Below, piece by piece: positions 10,849 to 22,400 of a DNA stretch of 64,000 nt. Made by a program: the position numbers and the translations under genes. The notes under the pieces were generated by a model. That model had not been told where the DNA came from. It saw only the letters and a program-made list of their open reading frames with translations, and did not search any database. This DNA is from Mytilus californianus (Eukaryota > Mollusca > Bivalvia > Mytilida > Mytilidae): assembly GCF_021869535.1 (NCBI RefSeq), contig NW_026262668.1, forward strand, positions 136,015,635-136,079,634. Reading direction: 5' to 3'. The first letter of the stretch is position 1. Every line of letters starts with the position of its first letter.

Positions 10849-11384
10849 ATACTGTGCAATTAAAGATTACTTCTTGAAATTTTTCAATATTTGAAATTTG
10901 AAAAAAAAATAATATTTGAACAATAATTCTTTTTAATTTCTGAAATCTGAAATGAGAAAAAATTGACTCCCCACAATTTCTTTTTATCCCCCCCCCTTTT
11001 TTCCCCCAAAAAATTCTTTCCCTCAAGATATGGTCATAATCTCAATTCAAATTTCCAATGGAGTTGGCAACCATAATTACCCATTTAAATTTACCATAGT
11101 GCTATCTTAATCTATTTTATAATAGAATTAAAAATATAGTGTCAAATCTTTCATATGGATTTTTTTGTAAAAAAAAAAGATGCAACATTTGCAGATATTT
11201 TTACTGGTCTTCCTTTATAAATATGCATTTCTTTAAACATAATTTAAAAGCAGTGTAAGGGAAGTAACCAAAACGTTGTATTTGGATTACCAATGTGTCT
11301 TCGGACGACGACGCCGGACGACGACGACGACGACGCCAACGTCATACCAATATACGACCACAAATTTTTTTTGCGGTCGTATAA
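10849..11384 (-). mobile_element. head-side remainder of the outer Helentron-like element
   Basis: Continues the element after the TIR-transposon insertion: half of a 35-bp-type unit, A/T- and C-rich runs, TTTAAAAGCAGTGTA, a GACGAC-rich microsatellite (about 11303-11340), then the head hairpin ATACGACC...GGTCGTAT ending at 11384. The 77-codon minus-strand frame over the C-rich run (10793-11026) is not a gene. Confidence 0.75.
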
Positions 11385-12090
11385 AAACTAACATGCAAAA
11401 TCCATGTCAAAAACCAATTATCTGCCCCATATCAAAATGGAGCACGGTTTGGTGTTTTTATTACACAAGCAATTGTCTAGGTACAAAAAAAATGTACATG
11501 TATACATACCTTCCAACTTTCACGATTTAGGCGTGTACTACACGATTTTCACCCCTTGTCACGATTGTGAAAAAAGCTCTAAAACACAATTTTGTGAAAA
11601 TCTATATGAAAAAAAATTATTGTTCCCGATTTTGAACTGTTCCCAAGGGAAGACAATCGTGATCAGCCAATCAAAGTCTGTGTCTCTCATGATTAGATTA
11701 ATAAGCAAATCAAAAACGTTTTCTCTCATGATTTTTGGGACATGCTAAATTTTGTATTCCATTGTGTGTTAGTCAGAATTGTAAAATCGTGAACATGGCA
11801 GGTGAATTTTCTTCTGCAAGGAGGTTCTTAGAAGCTTAAGAATAAAGGGATGGCTGATTGACAAAATTCAATGACGCAGTACTACCATAAAGATAATAAT
11901 TAGTAGTTTATTCACTAACTTATTGACATCACACTTGCTGTAACATATCATACACTACAGTTGTCATTTTTGTATTAAATTAAATTTCCAAATCATTTAA
12001 AGTACAATGTACTATTCTTTTATTTTTCACAAGGACCAAATAAATGTCCTTCTTTGTACAAAATTTTAAATTGGAAAAGTCAACAATCAT
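11385..12090. other. intergenic, nothing recognised
   Basis: AT-rich DNA with one 114-codon open frame (11404-11748, +) that has no recognisable domain and no promoter or splice context; I do not call it a gene. No tandem repeats seen. Confidence 0.5.
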
Positions 12091-12683
12091 TTAGAGTGGG
12101 TGGGGCGTATTCGCCTTGGACACATTTTCGCCGTTTTGCTATTTTTTCTGTAAAATTTGTGTGCCTTTACCAAATACTTGCCTAAATAGATGGTAAAGGC
12201 TGTTTGTAATGTTACAACTGTTGATATTCCTCTTTACCCCATTTCCAAGGTTATTCGCACATATTGAGAAATACGCAGGTGTTTTTAAATGATTTTGGCA
12301 ATTATGTAAGATTTATATGGCAATCATGCGCAGTCTTAAAGTAAATATTTGTGAGAAAAATCGTATAGGAATGATCTCTGAAGCTTATTCATGTAATTGC
12401 AAACATTCGTTTTTATAATATACCAGGATAGTGAGGATTGTCATATCATACATTGCGGCGAAAATGTGTCCCCCATAGTACACGAACAACTTGATTTCCT
12501 CTTTAGTTTGCGTTCGTTTTTAGAACAATTAACCAATGTTTTGAAGATAATTTCTTTATCAAACATTTTTTTCATATAGTTAAATTTCTGAAACCTTCAT
12601 AAAAAGTTCCAAATATTCGAATGTAGGTCGGATGTAAGCGGAAATGAACGAATTATGCGGCGAATATGGGTCTCCCACTCTAA
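12091..12683. mobile_element. ~590-bp TIR element, non-autonomous
   Basis: Left end TTAGAGTGGGTGGGGCGTAT and right end ATATGGGTCTCCCACTCTAA are imperfect inverted repeats, each next to TATTCGCC or its complement. A second, perfect internal pair GGACACATTTTCGCCG (about 12118-12134) and CGGCGAAAATGTGTCC (about 12456-12471) lies in opposite orientation. No transposase frame. The internal pair suggests two partly overlapping inverted-repeat modules. Confidence 0.6.
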
Positions 12684-13139
12684 TATTCTTACACAAGAAA
12701 ATAAATCCTGGTATTCTAGCTACATGTTCATCTTTTCTACTGATATAATAACTAGAACCATGCAAATAAACAGAAGAAAAAGTCTTGTAAGCTCATCAGA
12801 GATACTAATATGACACTTTTTCTATACCACAAAACAGCACACGCAAAAAACACATCAAGGAATTGTAACCTTTGAAATTGTTGTCGCGCACTTAAACCCC
12901 CCATTGGGATTTTCAAAAGTTGGTTACGTATGTGTATAATTTGTTTATGTATCCTACTGTAGTGTAAGTTTAATGCCTGTGTTTTGTTACCCTATTCAAG
13001 TTTTTAGTGTTTGGTGGTCCTTTTCCGTGAAACAGGCCTATGAATTATTTGAATATGTAAATATTTTTGCTTTTCAAAGAAAGGTAATCTATGATGTTTA
13101 TACATTTTCAACTTTTCTGTGTTTCCACACATGTTTTCA

Positions 13140-13378
13140 TTTCATCCGGAATTACCTACTTTCGAATTGAAGCGCTTGCGTCAAAATTGGAAAATTAAAT
13201 CATGCACTTCCGGTGTCTCGTGTCAACAGACTGACTCACACACAAAGCGAAATATTTTTGGATAATTTGGGGTTTTCTTAAATGTATTTTAGCAAATGGA
13301 AAGTCACAGAGAAGAAGGGTGATTGATGTGATTCTTCATAATTGAAAATCTTCCACAGAGTACTTAATTTTTCAGATT
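13140..13378 (+). promoter_or_regulatory. probable ARL5 promoter and 5' UTR
   Basis: Region immediately upstream of the ARL5 start codon with two ETS-type sites (CCGGAA at 13146-13151 and ACTTCCGG at 13206-13213) and a local rise in CpG, typical of TATA-less housekeeping promoters (family knowledge). TTTTTCAG at 13367-13374, four bases before the ATG, also looks like a 3' splice site, so a non-coding first exon further upstream is possible. The transcription start cannot be fixed from sequence. Confidence 0.5.
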
Positions 13379-13424
13379 ATGGGTTTATTATTTTCAAGGC
13401 TGTGGAGTTTATTCACCAACGAAG
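13379..13424 (+). CDS. ARL5: ARL5 coding exon 1
   Basis: Starts ATGGGT and encodes [15 protein letters not shown] plus the first base of codon 16. The N-terminal amphipathic helix with Gly2 is the membrane anchor of Arf-family proteins. The donor GTAGGT follows at 13425. Phase 1. Confidence 0.93.
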
Positions 13425-16400
13425 GTAGGTTAACAAACATTATATACGTTATTTTAGACAATGTGGTTTTCACATTAAAGAATTTATATTTATCTCTTGT
13501 TTAAACTTTAGGATATAATTTTGTTTCAGTTTTGGTTTCTAACACCACTGTACACGAATATTTAAGTAAATAATTTAAGATGAGAGTGACTCTCAGAATC
13601 ATTCAAATGTTTATATGATCTGCTTGCATACTTTGTCATGTACATGTAAATAATAACATAACAGAAGTTTGTTAATATGAGGCAGGTGTTATGTGTGAAC
13701 TTTGAGGACTAAGTTTGTATATAACTAATTATTTAGAAATACTGAATTTTGCAAATTAAAACTACAGTAAGATATACTTTGTACCTGAGACATACCACAT
13801 GTGTATACTGTATGGATTCATTTATTTTCGTAGGTACCAATTTTCGTGGATTTAGGAAAACTTACATGTTTGTTGATATTTAATTTCGTGGTTTTTGACA
13901 ATGTCTGCATACAAGCCTATATTAAATTTGCCATTCGTTGAACATTTAATTTCGTGGTTAACCTATAACCACGAAATCCACGAAAATTGGTATCCACTAT
14001 CCAACGAATAATGAATCCACAGTATGTCTCTGGATATACATTTTGTACAATGTATACCAAGGCCAGCCCATCAATGTTAAGACAATATATAAAACTTTAC
14101 CAGCTGCAAAAAGAATTCCCAGCATACATTGTTGTAATTTGTATTAAAAAGGTAACTGATGAATTACAGAAATGTGTCAGATGTTGGTCCTGTTTTTAGG
14201 AATTTTATTATGACATCATTTTCAGAGTAAACAAAGAAATGCTATCTTCATGTAATATTTTTTCATTAAAGTATTATGATAAATTTAAAATATAATGATT
14301 TATACCTTTCATGGAAAACAATCATGACAATGAAGATACATGTACATGTACACAGTTAGCTTATTATTAATCTTGTGTATCTGGAGTCGATTTCTCATAG
14401 AAACTTACAACTAAGATTGGTTGTAAGTATACTGAATTGTTCATGACTTACGATTAATCTTAGTCTCTTAGTCGTAAGTTTTTTTGTGAAACAGACTGCT
14501 GATTCCTTTGCTAATCAGATACAAAAATCTGAATGATTGATCAGGTGAGTTTCCTCACAGCAGTGATCTCATTTTGTTTCTTATAAAATCGTATGTTGAA
14601 TAAGCACTAGACTAATTTTTTAATGATACATAATTTATTTTCATTGTTTTATAACTAGTATTCTTATGGTAATCAGATACAGCAAATTTGTGGGAAGTGA
14701 CAAAGTCATATGATGCTCTTTCCTTATATTTAACGCAAAGTCATGAGAGTAACAATACAGGAAAAAAATAAAACAAAAATACCTAACTCCAAGTGAAATT
14801 CAAAAAGGGGGAGTCCTTCAAAACTGACAAAGTCAAATGCTATAGAGTAAAGTTTTGGTATTAGTACATGTAGTAAGTAAAGTTTTGGTATAAGTACATG
14901 TAGTAAGTCAAGTTTTGGTATTAGTACATGTAGTAAGTAAAGTTTTGGTATTAGTACATGTAGTAAGTTTAGTCACATCACCTTGAAACTTGGTACAGTG
15001 ACAAATGATGACATTTTTATTATGATGTGAAATTTTATAAATATATATGCAAAACTAAGGTTTTCAAACAGATTTTGCAGTTCACCAAATATATATTAGT
15101 GTGTGCAGGGCTTCTTCACTTTTTAAGTTTCAGATTTGTTCATTTGTTCTGAACTTCATTGGTTGAAATGTAAAGAGGGACACGTGTACATTTTACATGT
15201 ATCATTTATGTGCATTTTTAGGTCTCATAAATGCACATATACATTGTAATTTATTCATTATGAAAAATAAAGCATAATGCATATGTAGCAAAGATAGTTC
15301 AGAAAATGATGAGTCCAGTCTGATTCCATGATTCCAAGACGCATTGACTCATGTTAGTTAGACTCCTGAGTGCAAAGATGTTTTTCTGATTTAGGTGGAC
15401 AGCCAAATCAGAAAAACAGCTCTGAACTCTAAAATCCTAAGATTTAGGATGTGTGTATACAATGTATGTATTTTTGAGTGGATCTGCTCCTGAGACTGGT
15501 CAAAAACATTCTCTAGGGTGCTATTTTCAGTCTTTTGGCAGAAAGAACTTTACTTAAAATAGATTAAGAACATTCACGCATATATTAAATATCTTAATAA
15601 GACCGTGAAGCTTGATTTTTAACATGTGCATATACATTTGAATTTACATTGTACAAAATACTCTTTAATAATTCCAAAAGCAAAATTGAGCAAGTTAAAA
15701 AAATGTTTTTTCTTTGCAGTATTTGCTGCCTTTGGTGGTGTAACTTTTACTGTTCTAGAGTTATGCCCCTTTACAAATGGAAAAATTGCTGAATTTTTCG
15801 TTTCTGTTCTCTAACTTAAGTTAGCCTCAACCAAATTTTATGAAACTTATACACAATTCTTATTACCACAAAACTCAGATCAAGTACAAATTTGGGTAGG
15901 GTCACTTTTACCGTTCTTCAGTTATGTCCCTTTATAACTTTATATGATATGGAAGTGGGGGCATCATCTGTGTCCCATGGACACATTCCCCATTTATTTT
16001 ATAAGCAACTTAATTTAATTTGATTTGTACATGTATTTGGAAACTTTATGAATTATAATAATGATAATATACACAACATCATGAACATATACAAAATGTA
16101 ATCCTGATCAAATTTTACATGAAACATACATTGTATTTCATTTCTTTTCAGAACATAAAGTTATCATAGTTGGTTTAGATAATGCTGGAAAAACAACTAT
16201 TTTATATCAGTTGTAAGTACAATAATAATATACATATGTCAAATTATAGTTAATCTATCCATTTGTTATAAAAGTACATGGACAATGTATTTGCTGCTGT
16301 CATATTTAGGTGTAGATAGACCAATCACTATAATGTCTATACTGTGAATTGCACATGTAACCCATAAAGATCAGGAAGCAATATAAATATATGAAAAGAA

Positions 16401-19400
16401 TTTATATAGAGGTGCTTCTTTTACCATGGCATGATTTAATTTTGATAGTTCCTTAAAAATGTGAATGCAATACTTTCATTTCCTTTCAATTTCAATGTAA
16501 TTTTTTTGTTGTTTTTTTTACAAAATTATAGTCAGTGATAGTGTATTATTTTTGTGTGTATAAACATGATAAATGTCATGTATATGCTGCCCATCATGGG
16601 GCCTTAATTGGAAAAATGAATATTCTTATTCTTATTCCTACATGATAAAAATAGTCTCTAGCTTCAACATTGATTTGACAAACAGACAACTTGTGTAAAG
16701 GCCTATAATTATAAGATAGCGAAACTACACATGAACATTTTTTTTATCTATGATCAAATAATTATTAGATTGGACCTTATAATTATTATTTGACAGTAAA
16801 AAAAATATGACCATTCCATATCATTATATCAAATTATCTGTAATATCTGGTAAGCACAGAAAAAATTAATAAGATGTGGTATGAGTGTCAATGAGACAAC
16901 TCTCCATCCAAGTCACAATGTATAAAAAGTTAACAATTGTAGGTCAAAATACGGCCTTCAACACAGAGCCTTGGCTCACACAAAACAGCAAGCTATAAAG
17001 GGCCCCAAAATGACTAGTGTAAAACAATTCAAACAGGAAAACCAACAGTCTGATTTATACAAAAAACGAGAAACGCCTATGAACCACACCAACAAACAAC
17101 AACCACTGAACAACAGGCTCCTGACCGAGGACAGGTGCATAAAAATGCAGCGGGTTTAAACATTTTAACAGACACCAACCCTGTAGCAAAACTATGAGTT
17201 TGACCATGAAATTAGGAAATTGACAGAGTTTATGTTTGATTATATTGCATACATCTAGATGGGGTTCTTCATTTCTCTATTCTTTAATTTTTTAGGCCAT
17301 TTTTAAAGGCAGTGCTTTAATGCCTTTCTGGTTGCCGGGTTAATCCTTCCTTCCGCGATATCCAACTTATCTACGTGGGGGGTCATTAGGCTCCAAGTAG
17401 ATCCGGAAATGTTGAATTCTCTCCTCTTCTTATTGTGATATAAAATGTTTTTTGTTTCATTTCATTTACATTGGGAAATAGAGAAACGATCATTGTGTTT
17501 TGTTAGTTTTAAAAACTTTTGATATTTTTGTATTTTGCATTATAAGCAGTCAACCGATTGACAAACTAGAATTATTTGAATTCCGTGTGGTAAGAGCTCG
17601 GGTTAATTTCGAGTGTTATCTGCAATCTATATGTTTATAAATCATTTCAGTCGTTGATATAATAATTAAAGGTCGACTGAACATGAATTATATTATACAA
17701 TTTAAAGCGCATTTCTGTTTATGCACGTGAACCCGTCTAACTTTATTGTTATTTCGCAGTTATATAAAGTAGCAAATTATCGTTCCTGAATAGGTGGCGC
17801 CGTGGTAGCCGATCCTGTTCCTCAACTTCTGGTTTCTGCACTGTGCAACTATTTCAGTAACCCGAATAATTCAGTCGTTATATTCCACTGCTCTACGATG
17901 GCTACAGTAACAAAGGTTTAAATGTGCAAGATTTGTTTGCTAACTTTAAAAAAAAAAAAACCAGAATTAGTTCCAAAACTCTTATACGGGATAGAAAAGT
18001 CTCCAATTAACATGTGCACATAGAGCGAATTATTGGACTTGGCAAAACATACAAAATTCTAATAAATCCTATGAAAGGAACTGAAACAATACTTTCATCT
18101 GAAATAACATTTAGTTGTTTTATGTTGTGTAATTTAAGAACTTGTATTGTGCCAAAGGATGCATAAATAAAAGTGACGCAATGAAATTTGTTCTGATATA
18201 TATATATTTATAATTACATGCACATGTAAATTGTAATGCATATAAAAATAAGGAGATGTGGTATGATATTCAGTGAGTTTATCGAACTAAAGTGCATAAG
18301 AAATGGGTTTAAGCAGTTACAGGTGTTACTGTCACCGTACAATCTCCAACAATGAGAAAAACTTGTACCGTGTAAAAAATTTCAGAGATCTTACCACTAA
18401 GTTTTGTTGTCTCACCTTGACTTTGGTGAATTGTTTATATCTGTTGATGTAAATATAAAAAAGAAGATGTGGTATGATTGCCAATGAGACAACTCTCCAC
18501 AAGAGACCAAATGACACAGAAATTAACAGCTATAGGTCACAGTACGGCCTTCAACAATGAACAAAGCCCATACCGCAGTCAGCTATAAAAGGCCCCGAAA
18601 TGACAATATAAAACAATTTAAACAAGAAAACTAACGGCCTAATTTATGTACAAAAAATGAACGAATATAACAAATATGCAACACATAAACAAACAACAAC
18701 CACTGAATTACAGGCTCCTGACTTGGGACAGGCACATACATGTACATACAGAATGTGTCGGGGTTAAACATGTTAGCGGGATCCCAACCCTCCCCCTAAC
18801 CTGGGACAGTGGTGTAACAGTACAATATAAGAACGAACTATAAAAATCAGTTGAAAGAGGCTTAACTCATCAGATGGATAAATACAAATACAAGTGGACG
18901 TGGTCGGGTAGTTGTACATCCAAACAACAAAAAGACACTAAGTACAGATCTGAGAGTACTCACAGTTACTGACAGCTAGTTCAAAGCCACTAACAACTGA
19001 TAAAAAAATCTTGCATCTAAGACTAAATTATCAATCCATAAGCTCCCTTTAGAATTTTATAAATTTTGGATTTTACATTTCTGAGTTGTGGGGTTTTATT
19101 CATTAAAAAAGGGGGGATTTTCCAGTTTTTGTCGAGCCTGCGACTTTTGTCGCAGAAAGCTAGACATAGGTATAGTGATGTGGCGGCGGCGTTAGCTAAC
19201 TTCTTAAAAGCTTTATATTTTAGAAGGTGGAAGACCTGGATGCTTCATAATTTGTATATAGATGCCTCATGCTACGAAGTTTCCGTCAGCCACATGTCCA
19301 ATGTCCTTGACCTCATTTTCATGGTTCAGTGACTACTTGAAAAAAAAGTTAACATTTTTTGTAATGTTAAATTCTCTCTTATTATAAGTAGTAGGATAAC

Positions 19401-22400
19401 TATATTTGGGATGTGCGTACCTTGCAAGGTCCTCATGCCCGTCAGACAGTTTTCACTTGACCTCGACCTCATTTCATGGATCAGTGAACAAGGTTAAGTT
19501 TTGGTGGTCAAGTCCATATCTCAAATACTATAAGCAATAGGTCAAGTAAATTCGGTGTATGGAAGGACTGTAAGGCGTACATGTCCAACTGGCAGGTGTC
19601 ATCTGACCTTGACCTCATTTTCATGGTTCAGTGGTTATAGTTAAGTTTTTGTGTTTTGGTCTGTTTTTCTTATACTGTATGCAATAGGTCTACTATATTT
19701 GGTGTATGGAATGATTGTAAGGTGTACATGTCTGGCTGGCAGGTCTCATTTGACCTTGACCTCATTTTCATGGTTCAGTGGTCAAAGTTAAGATTTTGAG
19801 TTTTGGTCTTTTTTTCTAATACTATATGCAATAGGTCAACTATATTTGGTGTATGGAAATATTTTATGATCTATATGTCAGTCGCGCAGGTTTTATTTGA
19901 CCTTGACCTCATTTTCACAGTTCATTGCTCAGTGTTAAGTTTTTGTGTTTTGGTCTGTTTTTCTTAAACTATAAGCAATAGGTCAACTATATTTGTTGTA
20001 TGGAAGAATTGTTAGCTGTACATGCCTGCCTGGCATGGTTCATCTGACCTTGACCTCATTTTCATGGTTCATTGGTCAATGTTTAGTTTTCTTGGTTAAT
20101 GTTAAGTTTATGTGACAGTTGTAATAAAGCTTTATATTAAGGACTATCAACATAATATCAGTGATTAGTAAAGAAGGCGAGACATTTCAGCGTGTGCACT
20201 CTTGTTGGACAACAACTCAAAAATGCTTTAAGCAGTTCGCATGAAACTTTGGTGAATTATTTATAGCTATTGATGTAATCTCCCTATAGATTTTCATAAA
20301 TTTCAAATATGACATTGAGAAGAAATTGAACTTTATTTGTTTATAGTCTGGCAACAGATTTATTAAGTATTTCGCAACAGCACAGTGTATTGCACAACAG
20401 CAAGAAATCTTTAATTGAATATAAATTCAATTCATATAACCGATTTCAAGTTCTTTGACTACATTTATTCAGAAACTATAATATGTCAAATATTTAATTA
20501 CAATCCAAATTCAGACCTGTATCAAGCTTGAATATTGTGTCCATTTTTGCCCCAACTGTTCAGGGTTGGACCTCTGCGGGTGTATCCAGCTGCGCTCAGC
20601 GAATCAGTTTATTTCTTAATTAAGAACTCCTTTTTTCATTCATAAATTACTTTAAATTTGGAAATATAATTTTGCTTGGAGTTATAGTTTCTAAAAAAAG
20701 TATTGTCATTGAAAGAGTTGACATGTTGCAATGTACATTTATTCTACATAGTTCTATGGTACCAAATCAAAAGTTTATATAAAAGAAAGAAGTCAAAGGT
20801 TTCCCATCATAGTTAAGTTACATACATTTGTTTTGTACCTGAGGTCGTTGAATAGAGATCATTATATAAATAAGGAGATGTGTTATGATTGCCAATGAAA
20901 CAACTATCATCCATACTTAACAGTAACAAACCACATTTGCAGAGTTGAATAAAATACAGTTGATAACATTTACTTATTACTAAAAAGAAAATGCCTAACT
21001 ATTTTAAACAGTATTTGAATATCAATTATATGGTCATTTTTATAAACTTCCTGTTACAAAACTTTGAACTTTTCGAAAAACTAAGGATTTTCTTATCCAA
21101 GGAATAGATTACCTTAGCCGTATTTGGCACAACTTTTTGGAATTTTGGGTCCTCAATGCTCTTCAACTTTGTACTTGTTTGGCTTTATAACTATTTTGAT
21201 CTGAGCGTCACTGATGAGTCTTATGTAGACGAAACGCGCGTCTGGCATATTAAATTATAACCCTGGTACCTTTGATAACTATTTACACCACTGGGTCGAT
21301 GCAACTGCTGGTGGACGTTTCGTCCCCGAGGGTATCACCAGCCCAGTAGTCAGCACTTCGGTGTTGACATGAATATCAATTATATGGTCATTTTTATAAA
21401 TTTCCTGTTACAAAACTTTGAATTTTTCGAAAAACTAAGGATTTTCTTATCCAAGGAATAGATTACCTTAGCCGTATTTGGCACAACTTTTTGGAATTTT
21501 GGGTCCTCAATGCTCTTCAACTTTGTACTTGTTTGGCTTTATAACTATTTTGATCTGAGCGTCACTGATGAGTCTTATGTAGACGAAACGCGCGTCTGGC
21601 GTATTTAATTATAATCCTGGTACCTTTGATAACTTATTTGACTATAAACATAGATAAAAAAAGGTACAAACTGGACATAATGCACTAGTTCATAAACAAG
21701 ACTTAGTGAGAACAATCACCTTCATATAGTGCTCAGAATATGACATTCATATAACTTGTTCAATATCATTAGAGAACTCTAAATCTTAAATACTGAAAGC
21801 CACCTCTGATAAGTACACTGTACTATGCAAGATAATGATATAACTGGACTAAACATACACACAACCTGTAATTAACTGCCTTTACAGCGCTTTCGTGCTT
21901 TGATTCTCTATTCTTTATACCTTTTGCCCATTATTCTTTATTCTGTAAAACCCCATCCACACCCTCATAGATATATACTTCTCTATTCTATTGTTGAAGA
22001 AGATAAATGTGTTAACATTTAGATGTCTTTTGGTGTGGTTGGATTAACGTTGCTGTCTTTTTTTTCATGTTTACCTCTATCTCCTTTTTTTTTTCTTATT
22101 ATTTGCCAGTATATTTAAACCTACATACATGTATCTGTGTACATGTAGTAAGTGGTATATTATTATTTTTGTTGTAGTTTAATGAATGAGGTTGTACACA
22201 CATCACCAACAATAGGGAGTAATGTGGAGGAGGTTGTGTGGAAGAATATTCACTTTTTAATGTGGGATATTGGTGGTCAAGAAAACCTGCGTACCTCATG
22301 GAATTCTTATTACAGTAATGTACAGGTAGGTTATAATATAATGGATAGGTGTATGTATGTTATTATATTTCTATTGTTTACTAGCTTGCCCTATGTCCAA

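Larger units (their letters stand above)
1891..11384 (-). mobile_element. tandem-repeat-rich Helentron-like element, split by two insertions
   Basis: Reads on the - strand with its tail at 1891 (TAAAATGCTTCGCTGG) and its head at 11384 (GTCGTATAA). Sub-terminal inverted motifs ATACGACCGCA (tail) and GCGGTCGTAT (head) match each other in opposite orientation. From tail to head it holds a conserved tail of about 150 bp, arrays of a unit of about 130 bp, a degenerate 35-bp-type repeat, poly-purine/pyrimidine runs and a GACGAC microsatellite. It is interrupted by 3020-5606 (same family) and 7404-10848 (TIR transposon). On both sides of each insertion the sequence joins back to the canonical repeat unit. 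No coding capacity is visible. Assignment to non-autonomous Helentron/HINE or pearl-like elements is inference from architecture. Confidence 0.7.
13425..16151. other. ARL5 intron 1
   Basis: 2,727 bp, GTAGGT to TTTCTTTTCAG. Holds a 215-bp MITE (13808-14022), an inverted repeat (14391-14492), a 30-bp minisatellite (14849-14970) and a repeat tail with a hairpin (15715-16003). No other gene seen; the short frames at 13987 and 15626 lie in repeats. Confidence 0.85.
18390..20611 (+). mobile_element. Helentron-like element, head truncated, carrying two insertions
   Basis: Body text CTTTGGTGAATTGTTTATAT, then AGCTCCCTTTAGAATTTTAT, then GGTTTTATTCATTAAAAAAG belongs to the ~170-bp repeat also found at 30270-30780 and 35400-35840. 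The tail (about 20500-20611) ends TGCGCTCAGCGAATCAGTTTA and is homologous to the tail at 30940-31073. It is split first by the short repeat 18452-19038 and then by 19129-20204. The left head is missing or too decayed to see. Confidence 0.7.
16213..22177. other. ARL5 intron 2
   Basis: 5,965 bp. The first 650 bp are plain AT-rich DNA, then come dispersed repeats (16864-17165, 18249-18360), a three-element nest (about 18390-20611), a partial short repeat (20871-20950) and a 354-bp tandem duplication (21016-21642). 17170-18240 holds no recognised feature. No second gene on either strand. Confidence 0.85.

Noticed and set aside
11404-11748. 114-codon plus-strand frame
   Set aside because: No recognisable motif, no splice or promoter context, AT-rich composition like its surroundings.
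16971-17159. 62-codon frame starting [11 protein letters not shown]
   Set aside because: Lies wholly within a dispersed short repeat that has other copies without an open frame.
17790-17830. tRNA or tRNA-derived SINE head (GGCGCCGTGGTAGCCGA)
   Set aside because: Only a weak box A likeness; no box B (GGTTCGANTCC) and no cloverleaf arms could be paired.
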